Source: Panax quinquefolius
Lineage: Eukaryota > Streptophyta > Magnoliopsida > Apiales > Araliaceae
Assembly: GCA_020205615.1 (NCBI GenBank)
Contig: CM035162.1
Location: forward strand, 29,304,681-29,368,680
Direction of reading: 5' to 3'
DNA length: 64,000 nucleotides
The stretch's first letter is position 1. Every line of letters starts with the position of its first letter. Shown piece after piece: positions 48,300 through 59,530 of the stretch. The notes under the pieces are model-generated. The model was not told where the DNA came from. It made no database searches and saw nothing but the letters and a program-made list of their open reading frames with translations. The position numbers were made by a program, and so were the translations under genes.

Positions 48300-49400
48300 T
48301 CTATTCAAGGGCTTTTCATCTCCACCATCGAAATGCCCGACTCCATCTAAAGTCAATATGTTCTCCGAGAAGTACATGAAGGCATCTATGGCGACTATAT
48401 GGCGGCTAAGTCATTAGCCTATAAAGTACTTCGACAAGGGTATTACTGGCCTACCATCTTCAAGGAAGACTGAATACGTCAAGAAGTGCGAGAAGTGTCA
48501 ACTCAACAGTCCGATCCCACATCTGCCACCAGAAGAGCTATACTCGATCTTATCTCCTATACCTTTCGCTGTCTGGGGGGTTGATATACTGGGTCCGCTA
48601 CCGAAAGCAAAAGGTCAAGTCAGTTTTGTTATAGTTGCCATCGACTATATGACCAAATGGGTATAAGCAAAGCCACTTAGGTTAATAACGGAACAGGAAT
48701 GCTTGAAATTTTTGAAGGAATCAAGAGTATTTCGTTTCGGATTCCTAAGGTGGTAATATCGGACAATGGACGCCGGGCCAGGGATCGAAATTTGAAGCAT
48801 TTTTGAAAGAATCTGGGATCCAAAGATGTAAAGACTTCAAGAGCTCATCCTCACCAAACGGACAAGTTGAAGTGACCAATGTAACGTCACTTGAATGGGA
48901 TCAAGCGCAGATTGACGGGCCAAGGGCGATGGCCGTAAGAGCTACTTAGCGCAGTTATGGGCTTACCGAACTACTCCGAGGACTACAACGGGATTCACCT
49001 TTCAGATTGGCCTATGGTAATCGATGCCTTAGTCCCCGCTTGAAATTGGATCTCCAAGTCTTCTAAGTTAGTCAATTCAAAGAGATCTACAATGAAGAAG
49101 GGCTTAAGGCCAATCTTGATTTGCTTGAGGAAGTCGAGAAACAAATTTTAATCAAATCGGGCAAACTTATCGTCAAGAGTGGCCAAGCATTATAACAAGG
49201 GGGTAAAGTTTTGCAGTTTCAAGTAGAGATTTTGTCCTCAGAGAAGTCAAGCATCTACACCTCGTAACTGGGAAAGTCGATGCCAAACCTGGAAGGACCG
49301 TATGAAATCATCAAGTGTCAAGCCGGGACTTATCGGTTGAAGGCATTAGACGGGTCAAGAATTAAGAATACTGCTGGCACGCGGCAAAGCTAGGAAGTAC
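48300..49400 (+). pseudogene. pol: Tat-lineage integrase, catalytic triad still visible
   Basis: VLREVHEGIYGDYMAAKSLA near 48360-48420, QGYYWPTIFK and KKCEKCQLNSP form the zinc-binding N-terminal part. GVDILGPLPKAKGQ carries the first Asp (48582-48584), VVISDNG the second (48762-48764), and QTNGQVEVTN the Glu (48869-48871). Downstream, AYRTTPRTTTGFTF and EGPYEIIKCQAGTYRL belong to the C-terminal part. Small indels break the frame at least four times. Confidence 0.85.
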
Positions 49401-49485
49401 TTTCAAGAAAAATGATGTCAAGACATCGAAGTCTCAGAATATTTATGTCATCATCAATAAAAGTTCTTTTTTTCTCAAACAAATC

Positions 49486-50190
49486 TTGTCTTCGCGGTCG
49501 ATCGCTTCAATGGTGTTAGGAGGTTCGGGTGGACTCACCGACCATTCGATGGTAGCCTTTTTTGGCAGCAGTGGTCCTTATGAGTTTGTCGTGCCCTTCG
49601 TGGTAGGCAAACGCCATCTGTGTTGGAGGAGGTTCTGTGGACTCACCGACCATTCGATGGTAGCCTTTTTGGCAGTGGTCCTTATGAGTTTGTCGTGCCC
49701 TTCGTGGTAAGGCAAACGCCATCTGTTAGGAGATTCGTGTGGACTCGCCGGCCATTCGATGGTAGCCTTAATGGCGCAGTGGACCTTATGGGTTTGTCAG
49801 CCCTTCGTGGTAGGCAAACGCCATCCTTAAGACGCTTGTCGCCCCTCGTGTGGTAGGCAAGTGTTGTCATCCTTAAGACCGTTGTCGCCCTTCTGGTAGG
49901 TAAGTGTCATCCTTAAGAGACCTTGTCAGCCCTTCGTGGTAGGCAATTGTCGACACTTAGACCTTGTCAGGCCCTTCGTGGTAGGCAAGTGTCATCCTTA
50001 AGACGTTGTCAGGCCCTGCGTGGTAGGCAATTGTCGACACTTAGACCTTGTTAAGCCCTTCGGGGTAGGCAAGTGTCATCTTTCAGACCTTGTCAGGCCC
50101 TTCGTGGTAGGCAAGCGTTGTCCTTTAGACTTTGCCAAGCCCTTCGTGGTAGGCAAATGTCATCTTTTGGTTTTGTTATGGCTTTCGGAG
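49486..50190 (+). repeat. Tandem repeats downstream of pol (two unit types)
   Basis: Three copies of a 105-109 base unit (starts near 49512, 49621, 49726) with GACCATTCGATGGTAGCC and CCCTTCGTGGTAGGCAA. About nine copies of a 42-47 base unit follow, built on CCCTTCGTGGTAGGCAAGTG plus TCATCCTTAAGACC or TCGACACTTAGACC. The short unit looks like a derivative of the end of the long one. Position between pol and 3' LTR matches the hypervariable repeat-bearing 3' region reported for Tat/Ogre-type elements. Apparent ORFs across it on both strands are repeat artefacts. Confidence 0.85.
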
Positions 50191-50560
50191 TAAACAAGTT
50201 CCCAACGAAGCAGATCTGTCTCACACTTCGGTAACTAATAAGTATCCCTTTACTTTATTACCTAAAATTTTTTCTAAGTGTCGAGTTCGGAATGCCTCAT
50301 TCTTTAACTTCATCTTATCTGTTATATGACATGTTTAGTTGTTAATTAAGAGTTTGGGTTCAGTCCATGAAAGAGTTTGTACATCTTTCCAGCTTAAATT
50401 AATATCGAGTATCGCGTAAAGTAAATGCAATCAAGTCATAAGGAATGAAACCACTTTTTCATTGATATTCAATCTAATTACAATATTAGATAATTTTTAC
50501 AAGTCCTATAAATTAAAGAAAGAAAAATAATGTAAATCTTCATAAATATTCTTTAATAAA
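50191..50560. other. Untranslated sequence between repeats and antisense ORF
   Basis: AT-rich, no gene seen. May contain the end of the antisense transcript. Confidence 0.4.
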
Positions 50561-50574
50561 ACCAAGGAAAAACA

Positions 50575-52865
50575 AGAGCATCACTTCAGCGCCATCCTCG
50601 CTATCCAAGAGTCGAGCAAGGATGGATCCGCTGGTTGTCGTAATCGCCTTCTCCTTGCCACGACTCCGCAGAGCTCAGAATCTCGTGAGAGTATATCTTC
50701 ATTATCTCCCATTGATCTCATCGAAGTTCCGATACTCTTCATGATTTGTTTCATGAAGGTCATTTGGTTAGAGGAGGCCCAAGGTCCCAAGAGCCTTGAA
50801 GTTCTTGATTTCTTCTTCAAGCTTTTGCCGCTTATTCAGATGATTTAGTCTCTCGCCACTCTAGTTTTTGGATGGTCTTGGTCGAGTTTAGCATCGCCTT
50901 TAATTCCTTGATCTTCTCCATCCTTATCTCGCCTCCTCCGAACCAAGTCAACATTCATTTTGACGATCTCCTCGTGGTCGTGCTTTTGTCGATTTTTAGT
51001 TCTTCATCGAGGCCTTCACATCTCCTCGCTTGGGCTAACTCTTTTGAAGTCCTTCATTTGTATGAAGAATGCATTCGCGCTGAGTCTTTTCCCTAGCCAA
51101 GCAGACTTCGTAAGGGCATTCTCCTTCCTCGAGCCTCTTCCTCGATTCACCGAGAGACCCTTGACGCAGACGCTCAACACGAGAGATTCGCCTACGCATG
51201 TCCAATATTATTTGATCGGGCCAGATGTATAAGTATGAAGATAAATTCGTAAATAAAGGAGAGAACCGCTTTACCTTCGCCAAGTAGCTCATGCCTCGCC
51301 GAGTAAATCCTCGTTCGAATCGCTCCTCAACCGATGATCATCTGCTTCACGAACGAAGGCGCTGAATAGCTTGAAAGGAAAATGGGCATTAAATCGAGGC
51401 CACATGGTCGGAGAGGCCATGGCATCCCCGCCGAATTCGGCAGCAATGTTTGTCTTGGAGGAGAAGGCGGGGTTGATTGCGAATCGGGCGAGAGTCCACA
51501 TGTATGGTTTCGGAGAAGGAGACCGAAAGCAGAGAGGGGTCTGGGGCTCATGAAGGTGCGTAAGATGAACCGGTGGTGGTCCGTCGATGGATGTTTCCTT
51601 TTTTCGGATGGAGTGGGGACAGATCCGGCGGTTCATCATCGTGCACTTGGATTTCGTGGGGATTATTGAGGATGTCACCAAGACGAGGGAACCTTGAGTT
51701 CTTCTGGCATGTGGGGGTTATCTTCGCCCTTATCTTTTTCACACGAAGAACCTTGGCCCTATCATCGCAAAGGAATGTCGAGCGCATTCTCTCCTCACCG
51801 GATAGATTCGTAAGGTGCAGGATCGGGGTTGGATGTCGGGTTGTTTGTGGGGTTGCTTCGGAATTGTTTCCGGATCACTTTCGTGGTGTGTGTTTCCATT
51901 GGGTGGATTTGGATTTTTTGGCGGATCTTTTCTTCTACGGGTCCGAGGGATTCTTCTGCATGTTGGGCTCATCTGGCCCGGGGTTCATCATTTGAAGGGA
52001 AGTAATTGGTGGATCTATGATGATGGGGATCAACCCGGAAGATTCTTCAACGGATGTTCTTCGCAAGATCCGTATTCTTCCCCGCCAAAAAATCTTCCAA
52101 ATCTTTCACTTCCAAAGAAGTTGGTTTGATCAGAGACACTGCAAAAAACCATATATCAGAACCCATATCACTTATATATCTCAAAAATTATGTTACAAAG
52201 TTGTTCGAAACTTACATTTGTGGTCATATAGCCAGCTTGTTTGGTCAAGTGTAAAACTCCATTCTTTTCGAGGAATCTTCTTCAAAAAGTCTCGCCATCT
52301 CCTCACACGCCTTCTGAGATGTCTCCAAAGTCGCCAGAGACCCGATCGAGGTAGTCCAACTGAAGAGAAGAGATTTCGGTCCCGTGGACAAAAAACCACT
52401 TCGTACAACCCTTGTTGCCGGAAGGGTATCCATCAGGGTCTCCTCTCGAACTGTGTTGGCCTGGGAGACCGCCACTCAACATTTTGAAGCCTCGCTTCTA
52501 GACCCACCCGCAGAGAAGAGGGTGAAGAAGATGTCAACGGAGGGAGAAATCCCTAATTCATGACAGAAGGCAATGAATGCCAGGATGTGGATGTAGGAAT
52601 TGGGCACTAACTGAGCAAAGCCCACTCCTATGAACCCTAGGAGGGTAACGACAAAAGCATGGAGAGGTAGGCGAACCCCCTTTTCCAGGAAGGTGACTGG
52701 CATGGCGACCCAACCGTCCGGTCGCTGGTACATACGCTCTTCAGGAGCGGGAGCCCTTATGGCATACATGTCAGGAATCTGATAACGAGTCCGGAGGATA
52801 CGTATCTCAGATTCCGTGATGGAGGAAGGGATGTTGGCATGAGGAAATTGTTCCCGCCCTCAAGA
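50575..52865 (-). pseudogene. Antisense accessory ORF of the Tat element (PF04195-like)
   Basis: On the minus strand a protein can be followed in pieces. The N-terminal part (52865-52480) reads SSITESEIRILRTRY, then MYAIRAPAPEERMYQRPDGW, KGVRLPLHAFVVTLLGF, FAQLVPNSYIHILAFIAFCH and LGISPSVDIFFTLFSAGG. This layout is that of Pfam PF04195, 'Putative gypsy type transposon'. A basic, proline-rich middle follows (51970-51550). The C-terminal part (51290-50580) is rich in charged residues (MRRRISRVERLRQGSLGE; KSRTSRLLGPW) and may form coiled coil. Function is unknown. Antisense ORFs in this position are known from Grande-like Tat elements. Frameshifts split it. Confidence 0.7.
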
Positions 52866-53428
52866 AGTCAAGGTGGTGTGTAGGGATCGAGGTGGATTTC
52901 CCCATGGTTGTTCAAGATTGGGGTTGGAACTCGAACCCTCTCGTGTGGTTTGGGTTGGGAGAGACGGCAAGCAACAGAGTCACGCCAAGGGGAGAGTTTT
53001 GGCTAGAGTTCACAGCCACCATTGTTGGGAATTCAGAAACAGAGGAAGAAGTTCTGCAGAGGAGAAGAAAGCTCAAAGGTTCAAATTTCAAATTAGCGTG
53101 TAAAACCGCCGTAATTGGTAAAGTTTACCTTTTATAATCGATGGTTGTTACACTCAGAATCGAGGGCGGCACATTTAATTCACAAAGAATGATGGTGAAT
53201 GGGAAGAGGTTTCGTCTGCTTTTTGGGTCTAAATATCTTCACCGAGTGGACTTATGTCTATTGGGCCTCCCATTTCTATTTTCTCGATATCAATTTGGAC
53301 CGCTTTTGTTGGGCTTTGGTGAGTTTCACTTTGACCTCTTGTGATTTATCATAATTCGTTATATCATGGGCCTATATTGTTTATAGTCTTTCATTAAACA
53401 TCCTGCTTAATAAAAGACTAGGGGCAAA
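52866..53428. other. Region upstream of the antisense ORF, and polypurine tract
   Basis: 52866-53110 could hold the antisense ORF's promoter and leader; no clear protein. The plus-strand tract AAAAGACTAGGGGCAAA (53412-53428) directly before TGTGGGCC is a good polypurine tract for the 3' LTR. Confidence 0.6.
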
Positions 53429-53996
53429 TGTGGGCCATAATCCTTTTCCTTATCGGGCCGCACTTAATGGGCTCCTCCTCGATTATGTTACGCTTAGTCC
53501 CGGTTGGTCCGAATGGTTCGGGGCCCGCTTATTTGATTATTTCATCGGGTCCTTTCATTGATCCTATTGTTTTGGGTCATTTCCATTATTTGGGCTTAGT
53601 CATCGAATCGCCCATTATACAAATTGTCACTTAACCCAACTTCGACCCCAGAATCATTATGCCAAATGATAGTCGATTACTACGTTCGCCACTTTCTCGC
53701 ATGGCATTAATGAGGATGGGACTCGGATGACCCATGGTGGTAAAAAGTAGTAGTAGAAAGAGGAAATAGGCTACATACTTTCTACTAAAATGACCGGAGT
53801 GGGGGAAAAGGTGTCGAGATGATGGGTGGCACTAAGAACCGGATGGAGTATGATGGGCTAAGATCACAAAGAGGGTAAGTATCAAAACATTACACATATT
53901 CATATTATTATTATTTCTCTATCGTTACATTCCTACATTATTTTTTCTCCATTGTTAACCTCAGGATCGCCGACATCGACTCTCACGCCGAGGATA
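53429..53996 (+). repeat. 3' LTR of the Tat-lineage element (about 568 bases)
   Basis: Partner of 42781-43352, with scattered substitutions and single-base indels. Starts TGTGGGCCATAATCC and ends near CGCCGAGGATA. Divergence from the 5' LTR is visible throughout, so the insertion is either not recent or the sequence is error-prone. Confidence 0.85.
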
Positions 53997-55097
53997 TCTA
54001 TCGTCTTGATGATGATCAACCAATCACTTCGCAACATAATTTAATTTGTGTATTCTCTTCTTCTTCTTCTTTTTTTTTGGGTTAATTTAGTATTATAGCC
54101 ATGAAAGTGTAGAATAATGAAATCTAACATGCATGATGCAAACCCCACTCCCCCCCAAAAAAACAAAAAAAACAAAAAAAACTATTGCTTATTTCTAGTA
54201 ATATATATTAAAGCGGAGTGATTTTTTCTCATGTCCAGGAAAAAAAAATATTAAAGGGAAGAGTAAATCTAAAAACTTTGCTACATAAAAAATTTGGAAT
54301 AAAAACATTCTATGCATACGGTAAAAGAAGGGGCAAAATGAGTTTGTCATACTAAGCCATAACCAGAAAAGTACTAAAAAAAAATAAAATTGAATAGCTA
54401 TTGTCATTTTAAACATAATGTTCCAAATTAAATGGGAGACATTTAAATTTATTGAAACCTTAATATATAGTCCCACATTAAAAGATTAATAGTATTTTAT
54501 TAAAAGATTAAATAGTCTGACACTTCTTGATCTCTCAGAGAGTTTCGCAACTATACATGTATTTGTCGGTTGTTGAAACCATAGCAAAACTATACGTTAA
54601 AAATTGCTTATACAGACTAACTTTTGGTCTCTCAGAGTTTCGCAAATATACATGTATTCAATTACTGTTGGAAAATAATCTTAAAAGAACAAAGATCGAT
54701 TGGTATAATTTTCATGTTTAAATACAGATGTAGTTTGAAACGTACCGGATTTTATTTTGTCTCAAATATGTGGTTGCTTCGAAAACTTACTATGTACATA
54801 AACAGTATTTATAATGTCAATGAACACTTTGATCAGACATAAATTTCAAAATAAAGTTATTCATCCACCATCACTCTGACGCCGGAAAATGGAGGGGGTA
54901 AGACAAATGAATAAAATAGGGTTTAAGCTTTGTCAGTCTACGGAAGTTCATCGACAGAGATAAGAGTAACTCAGCACCAATGGGAAACCGCAACCCAAAG
55001 TATAAGATATTAAACTCGTCACCCAAAGAAATCCAGGATAAGAGTTAGAATAAGAAGAAATCCATCTTCTAAACGAGCTTAAAGCTCAAATATATTA

Positions 55098-55134
<37 letters not shown>

Positions 55135-55272
55135 GATTTTTCCATTTACATAAATGGTTAATATATATAGGACTCCCAAGCATTATAAATGAAAATATAT
55201 AATAATGTTTAACTACTAAAAGGACTATATTCATAGGATGCATAGAAAATACCAAAAGTCAAGTAATAATTA
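53997..55272. other. Low-copy stretch with simple repeats
   Basis: Contains a homopolymer-rich block (54150-54181), a tandem pair of about 100 bases (TCTCTCAGAG...GTTTCGCAA, near 54532 and 54632) and an (AT)n microsatellite at 55100-55133. No supported gene; the short ORFs across 54527-54842 lie in the duplicated segment and look non-coding. Confidence 0.6.
55100..55133. repeat. (AT)n microsatellite
   Basis: About 17 uninterrupted AT dinucleotides. Confidence 0.95.
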
Positions 55273-55496
55273 CTCCCTCTGTTCCTAAAAGATTGTCGTT
55301 TAAGGTTTTGGCACGTGGATCAGTAAAATTTGTTTGAAATTCCATCACTACCCTTTTATGAGAAATTAAAAATTATTAATACAATGAGAATATAGGAAAG
55401 TAAATAATTTATTCTCCTCGAAAAACAAGTTGTAACAAACTTTTGTAAACAAATTTTTTCTTACAAAAACCAATAATCTTTTAGGAACGGATGGAG
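55273..55496. mobile_element. Stowaway-like MITE (224 bases)
   Basis: Left end CTCCCTCTGTTCCTAAAAGA; the reversed right end, CTCCATCCGTTCCTAAAAGA, is nearly identical. Flanked by TA on both sides (55271-55272, 55497-55498), the target of Tc1/mariner-type elements. Sequence is shared with 57345-57619, including TTTAAGGTTTTGGCAC and TTTGTTTGAAATT. No coding capacity. Confidence 0.85.
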
Positions 55497-55933
55497 TAAA
55501 ACACTAGCCAAATTCATAGGAATATATCTACTAACACTGGACATCTGTAGTAAAATGCTTATAACATATCTAGATAAATTAATCCAAATGATATAAGTCA
55601 TGGTTGCTACAAACTTGTAGAGCGTTCCAGTTAATTTTCAAAGTTGACCTAAATTAAATGCTGACTATATATACTTGAATTTTTCAACTTTAATAAATAC
55701 TTCTTGGATTTGAGGACAATAAGAGCTGCGGTTTTGGGACAACATGAGACGCCCCCAGAGGCAGACTCTTTCATGTATTAGCCAATAATAGTAAAATTGT
55801 GCTGATAGAAAAAATGTTTGTATACCTCCAAACTAAAAAGTTTCCAACCCTTAAATTGTTTGTCAAAGGAGTCTAAAATTTGAATTCAAAGTGCTCGTTT
55901 ACCATAACTGATCATTTTATTTTGTTTTAAAAA

Positions 55934-56161
55934 GTGCAAACACGTCTGCAATGTAATCACGGGATTTATCTGAAAAAAATTGGCCTGTGTAAGCTTCCAT
56001 TTCCTCCTGATCTAATCAAGTTGTGCATTTCCCGTCTTGAAGCTTTCCCGGGAGAAGTACAAAGAAAATACCGCGAGCAATACCGGCCTTTGTATAAAGC
56101 AATTCTCAAAAGTGACTGGGAAACTGCTCAAAAAGTCATTGACAGTGATTCAACAGTTAAA
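55934..56161 (+). CDS. Ankyrin gene, N-terminal exon part
   Basis: LPFPPDLIKLCISRLEAFPG, then EQYRPLYKAILKSDWETAQK and VIDSDSTVK, then a stop at 56162. This is the usual segment before the first ankyrin repeat. The true start is unclear: the ATG at 55934 gives about 20 family-unlike residues, and the family-like part begins near residue 22, so an upstream splice acceptor (CTGTGTAAG, about 55984-55992) is also possible. Confidence 0.7.
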
Positions 56162-56163
56162 TA

Positions 56164-56350
56164 ATGATCGATAAAAATGATAAATTGCCCAATATTCATG
56201 GCCCTGAGGGAGTAAAACCAATTTATATGGCTACTTCCCTAGGTCACAAGGAAATGGTTGAGTATCTTCACCCTTTATCTCATATTGGACAGTGGACAGC
56301 AATGGAACAAGCTACGCTACTAACCACTTGTATTACTAGTGGCTTGTACG
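56164..56350 (+). CDS. Ankyrin gene, second coding segment (after frameshift)
   Basis: Reads MIDKNDKLPNIHGPEGVKPI, then YMATSLGHKEMVEYL, an ankyrin repeat, and ends CITSGLY with the first base of an Asp codon before GTAAGT at 56351. It is out of frame with the preceding segment by one base, and about two repeats that normally intervene are missing. A deletion joining two exons at about 56162 explains both facts. Confidence 0.75.
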
Positions 56351-56502
56351 GTAAGTACCTAAACATTTACTTCTTTGCAGTTTTAGTTCTTTAATTTGTC
56401 TTCTGTCAGATATAGTTTGATGAGAAAATGTTTACTTGAAATGGTTAGAAATCATTGTGTTGAAAAATATGGAAGAAAGTATATCTAGAGAGAAAAGGGA
56501 GA

Positions 56503-57070
56503 TGTGACGCCCCAAAATAGGTCCACACAATCCATTCTGATCAGTCGTCAAAATACATGATACAGAATCAAAATACAAACTTCATTTATACAACTGTTAA
56601 ACTGTCTTGCAAAATACGACAACACATAAGTTGTGAGCTTCAATACAAACAACAGTACTTACACTCCAAACCAATGATACTTTACATAAATTAAGGTACG
56701 GTCGATAATTGTTTTAAGAATTAAAATATTTGAAAAATGCTCAAGGAAGCCTTCATACATGGAAGGTCATGCATCTAAATTATAATACTTGAGAATTAAC
56801 GTCCTTGGTTGACCCAATAGACCCCAAAGAAGAACGAGAAGATTACTATCATGTTCATTCCAATGTTGTACATCTTCTTGCCATATAATTATCTCAATTG
56901 TCTCAAATTGAGGATTATATTTCAACCATACTCCAAGATTATATAGATAATGCTCATATATAGATATAGTCAGCAAGTGGATGCGCATAACCATATCTTA
57001 TGATAACACGAATTTATATGTGGTTAGATATCATGTATGATAGTGACAACACAACCTTTAAGCTCTCCAT
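56503..57070 (-). repeat. Old fragment of the long-LTR gypsy family
   Basis: Begins TGTGACGCCCCAAAATAGGT and can be aligned with 11145-11690 (for example AGAAGATTACTATCATGTTC and AGATTATATAG), but with much more divergence than the copies in the left half. Similarity stops near 57070. Confidence 0.75.
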
Positions 57071-57344
57071 ACAATTCTAAAACGAAAGTAGAGATTTCAC
57101 TTGTATCCCACTTGCACTTCACTTGCTAGCATGATTCACTTACAAGACTATTTATAAGATGCCTATGATATTTCTATAGTCACTCTAACTAATAATTACT
57201 ACTTGACCAAATAAATACATGTACATGCATGAACCTAGATACACTCATGTCCCAACATATTTTAGATATATTCATGTACATACATATACCATGAACTTAG
57301 TCATTCATTCATTTTTATGCTAACACAATATATAAATAATATTA
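57071..57344. other. Intron sequence, no feature seen
   Basis: AT-rich, with a loosely repeated CATGTACATACAT/ACATGTACATGCATG motif near 57218-57285. No gene. Confidence 0.4.
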
Positions 57345-57619
57345 CTTCCTCCGTTCCTAAAAGATTGTCGTTTAAGGTTTTGGCACATGGATTAAGAAAG
57401 TGTCATTTACCAAGTAAAATTTGTTTGAAATTTCATCACTACCCCTTTATGGGAAATTGAAAACTATTAATACAAGGGAGAGAATTTTTTGGGACAATGA
57501 GAGAAGGTACGGGTAATATAGGAAAGTAAATAATTTATTCTCCTCGAAAGTTGTAAACGACAAACTTTTTGGAACAAATTTTTTCTCCTAAAATGACAAT
57601 CTTTTAGGAACGGAGGGAG
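57345..57619. mobile_element. Stowaway-like MITE, second copy (275 bases)
   Basis: Left end CTTCCTCCGTTCCTAAAAGA, reversed right end CTCCCTCCGTTCCTAAAAGA, flanked by TA (57343-57344, 57620-57621). Same family as 55273-55496, with about 50 extra bases including AGAAAGTGTCATTTACCA. Confidence 0.85.
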
Positions 57620-57806
57620 TACATCAACTTTATATATTAAACAATGTAACGCCCCCAAATTTGTCTCTCTTGAACCTCGGACCTAGTGCGTCATCATACA
57701 TCATCTTCTTACACATTCTATAAACTAATGTGAAATACATAAACATACATTGTTCATTTCAAATGATTTTACAACATTTCCCGAGGTCTATAACCTTAAC
57801 TCAATA

Positions 57807-58088
57807 CTCCTCAGTTCCTTAATATAATTCGTTTTAGAAAAATATTTTTATCTCTTAATTTAAGTCATTTGAGAATTTCAAGTAAGTATTAATTGTTTAG
57901 TTTTCAGAATTACCCCAAGTATTAAATATAACTTTGGTTCTCTCACTATTCTTTGTCAAATAAATAACACTCTCTTCTTCCAATATAAGGGCAATATAGA
58001 CAATTGATATTATATTTAATATTTTATAATCATTTTCTTAATACTTATGCACAACTGTAAAACAACTTATATTAAGGAACGAAAGGAG
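57807..58088. mobile_element. Stowaway-like MITE of another family, nested in the LTR
   Basis: Left end CTCCTCAGTTCCTTAATATA and reversed right end CTCCTTTCGTTCCTTAATAT form the inverted repeats, with TA at 57805-57806 and 58089-58090. 282 bases, no coding. Confidence 0.8.
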
Positions 58089-58774
58089 TACATACCTTAA
58101 TAACTCAAAAGGTTTACATCATCATTTTACATAAGATAAATGTAATAGTTAAACATTCACATAGAACTATTCTCCAACTTTGCCTTTGACTTTATCCTTC
58201 TTCGAACACTCGGGCTTAATTAATTGAAATATTAATTATCATGATATAGTAAGAGTGAGCAAATATACTTTGCTCAGCAAGATTAAATACAATAAAGATA
58301 TATCATGATTGAAGAAAAGAATATAGCTTTCTGAATTTTCAACAATATATAACAATTGTGAAATATTGAGAATCAAGTTTCAATAATGAATAATTGAATC
58401 AATAACTCTGAGTGGCCAACAATGACCTTGAACAAATACTTTGGTAATCAAGCTTATCAGTCTTTCATACCTGGTGAACATATACAATTTGCACTAAGTG
58501 CGAATAATAATAATCATAGATGTGGAATAATTGACAATAATTAAATCACTAGCATGCTTGAAACATAATAACTCGAGTTTGAGTTAAGGAAAGGAAACTT
58601 GTCTTGCCCCTCGATTACTGCTACGCAATCTAATTTAATCTCTTATAAAAGACATATCATTAGTAAGATTGCTCTTTCAATCAGCATATCATATCATACC
58701 TCATAATACATTTACTTTATAAATAAATTATCTAACATTTAGCCACGTAATCAAACATTAGATAATCTCTTAAA

Positions 58775-59530
58775 CCATCAATAATATTATTGTCTTTTGA
58801 TAATATTACTATCACTTAAACAACATCTTTAAACTCGTGTTTAATATTATTAATCACTTAATAATATCTTATTCATCTTCTAATATTATTAATCATTTAA
58901 TAATATTGTATTCACCTTATAATATTATTAACCATTAAATAATATTTTAATCACTTACAAATCATATTAATCTCTTAATAATATTTTAATCACTTACTAA
59001 TATTATTAATCACTTAATAATATTTTAATCATTTACAAATATTATTAACTCTTTAATAATATTTTAATTACTTACTAATATATATTATTAATCATTTAAT
59101 AATATTCAAATCATTTACTAATATTATTAATCACTTAATAATATTTTAATCATTTACAAATATTATTAATCATTTAATAATATTCAACTCATTTACTAAT
59201 AATATTAATCACTTAATAATATTTTAATCACTTACTAATATTATTAACCATTTAATAATATTTTAATCACTTAGAAATATTATTAACCCTTTAATAATAT
59301 TTTAATTACTTACTAATATTATTAATCATTTAATAATATTCAAATCATTTACTAATATTATTAATCACTTAATAATATTTTAATCATTTACAAATATTAT
59401 TAATCTTTTAATAATATTTAATCTCCTTTTAATAACATTTTAATAATTTATTAATACTTTAATATAATATTATTAATCATTTGATAATATTTTTGATCTA
59501 ATATTATTAATTATTTAATAATATTTTTAA
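58775..59530. repeat. 39-base AT-rich tandem array (about 19 copies)
   Basis: Unit built on AATATTATTAATCACTTA plus ATAATATTTTAATCATTTAC, length 39, with runs of alternate variants (CAAATCATTT, CAACTCATTT). The corresponding place in the left-hand LTRs (about 1320-1360) has a single copy-like ATATTATTAGTATTAC segment, so the array expanded in this LTR. Confidence 0.85.

Noticed and set aside
49486..49870. Overlapping ORFs of 62-78 codons on both strands
   Set aside because: They lie in the tandem repeats, stay open because the unit length is close to a multiple of three, and show no protein similarity.
51573..51995. 140-codon plus-strand ORF, the longest of its neighbourhood
   Set aside because: It is the mirror of the proline-rich, basic middle of the antisense ORF, rich in Phe/Gly/Val with no family likeness. 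The minus strand has recognisable domain order on both sides of it.
53997..54001. Exact target-site duplication for the Tat element
   Set aside because: Left flank ACTAT and right flank TCTAT agree in four of five bases and the LTR ends are blurred by indels, so it is only suggestive.
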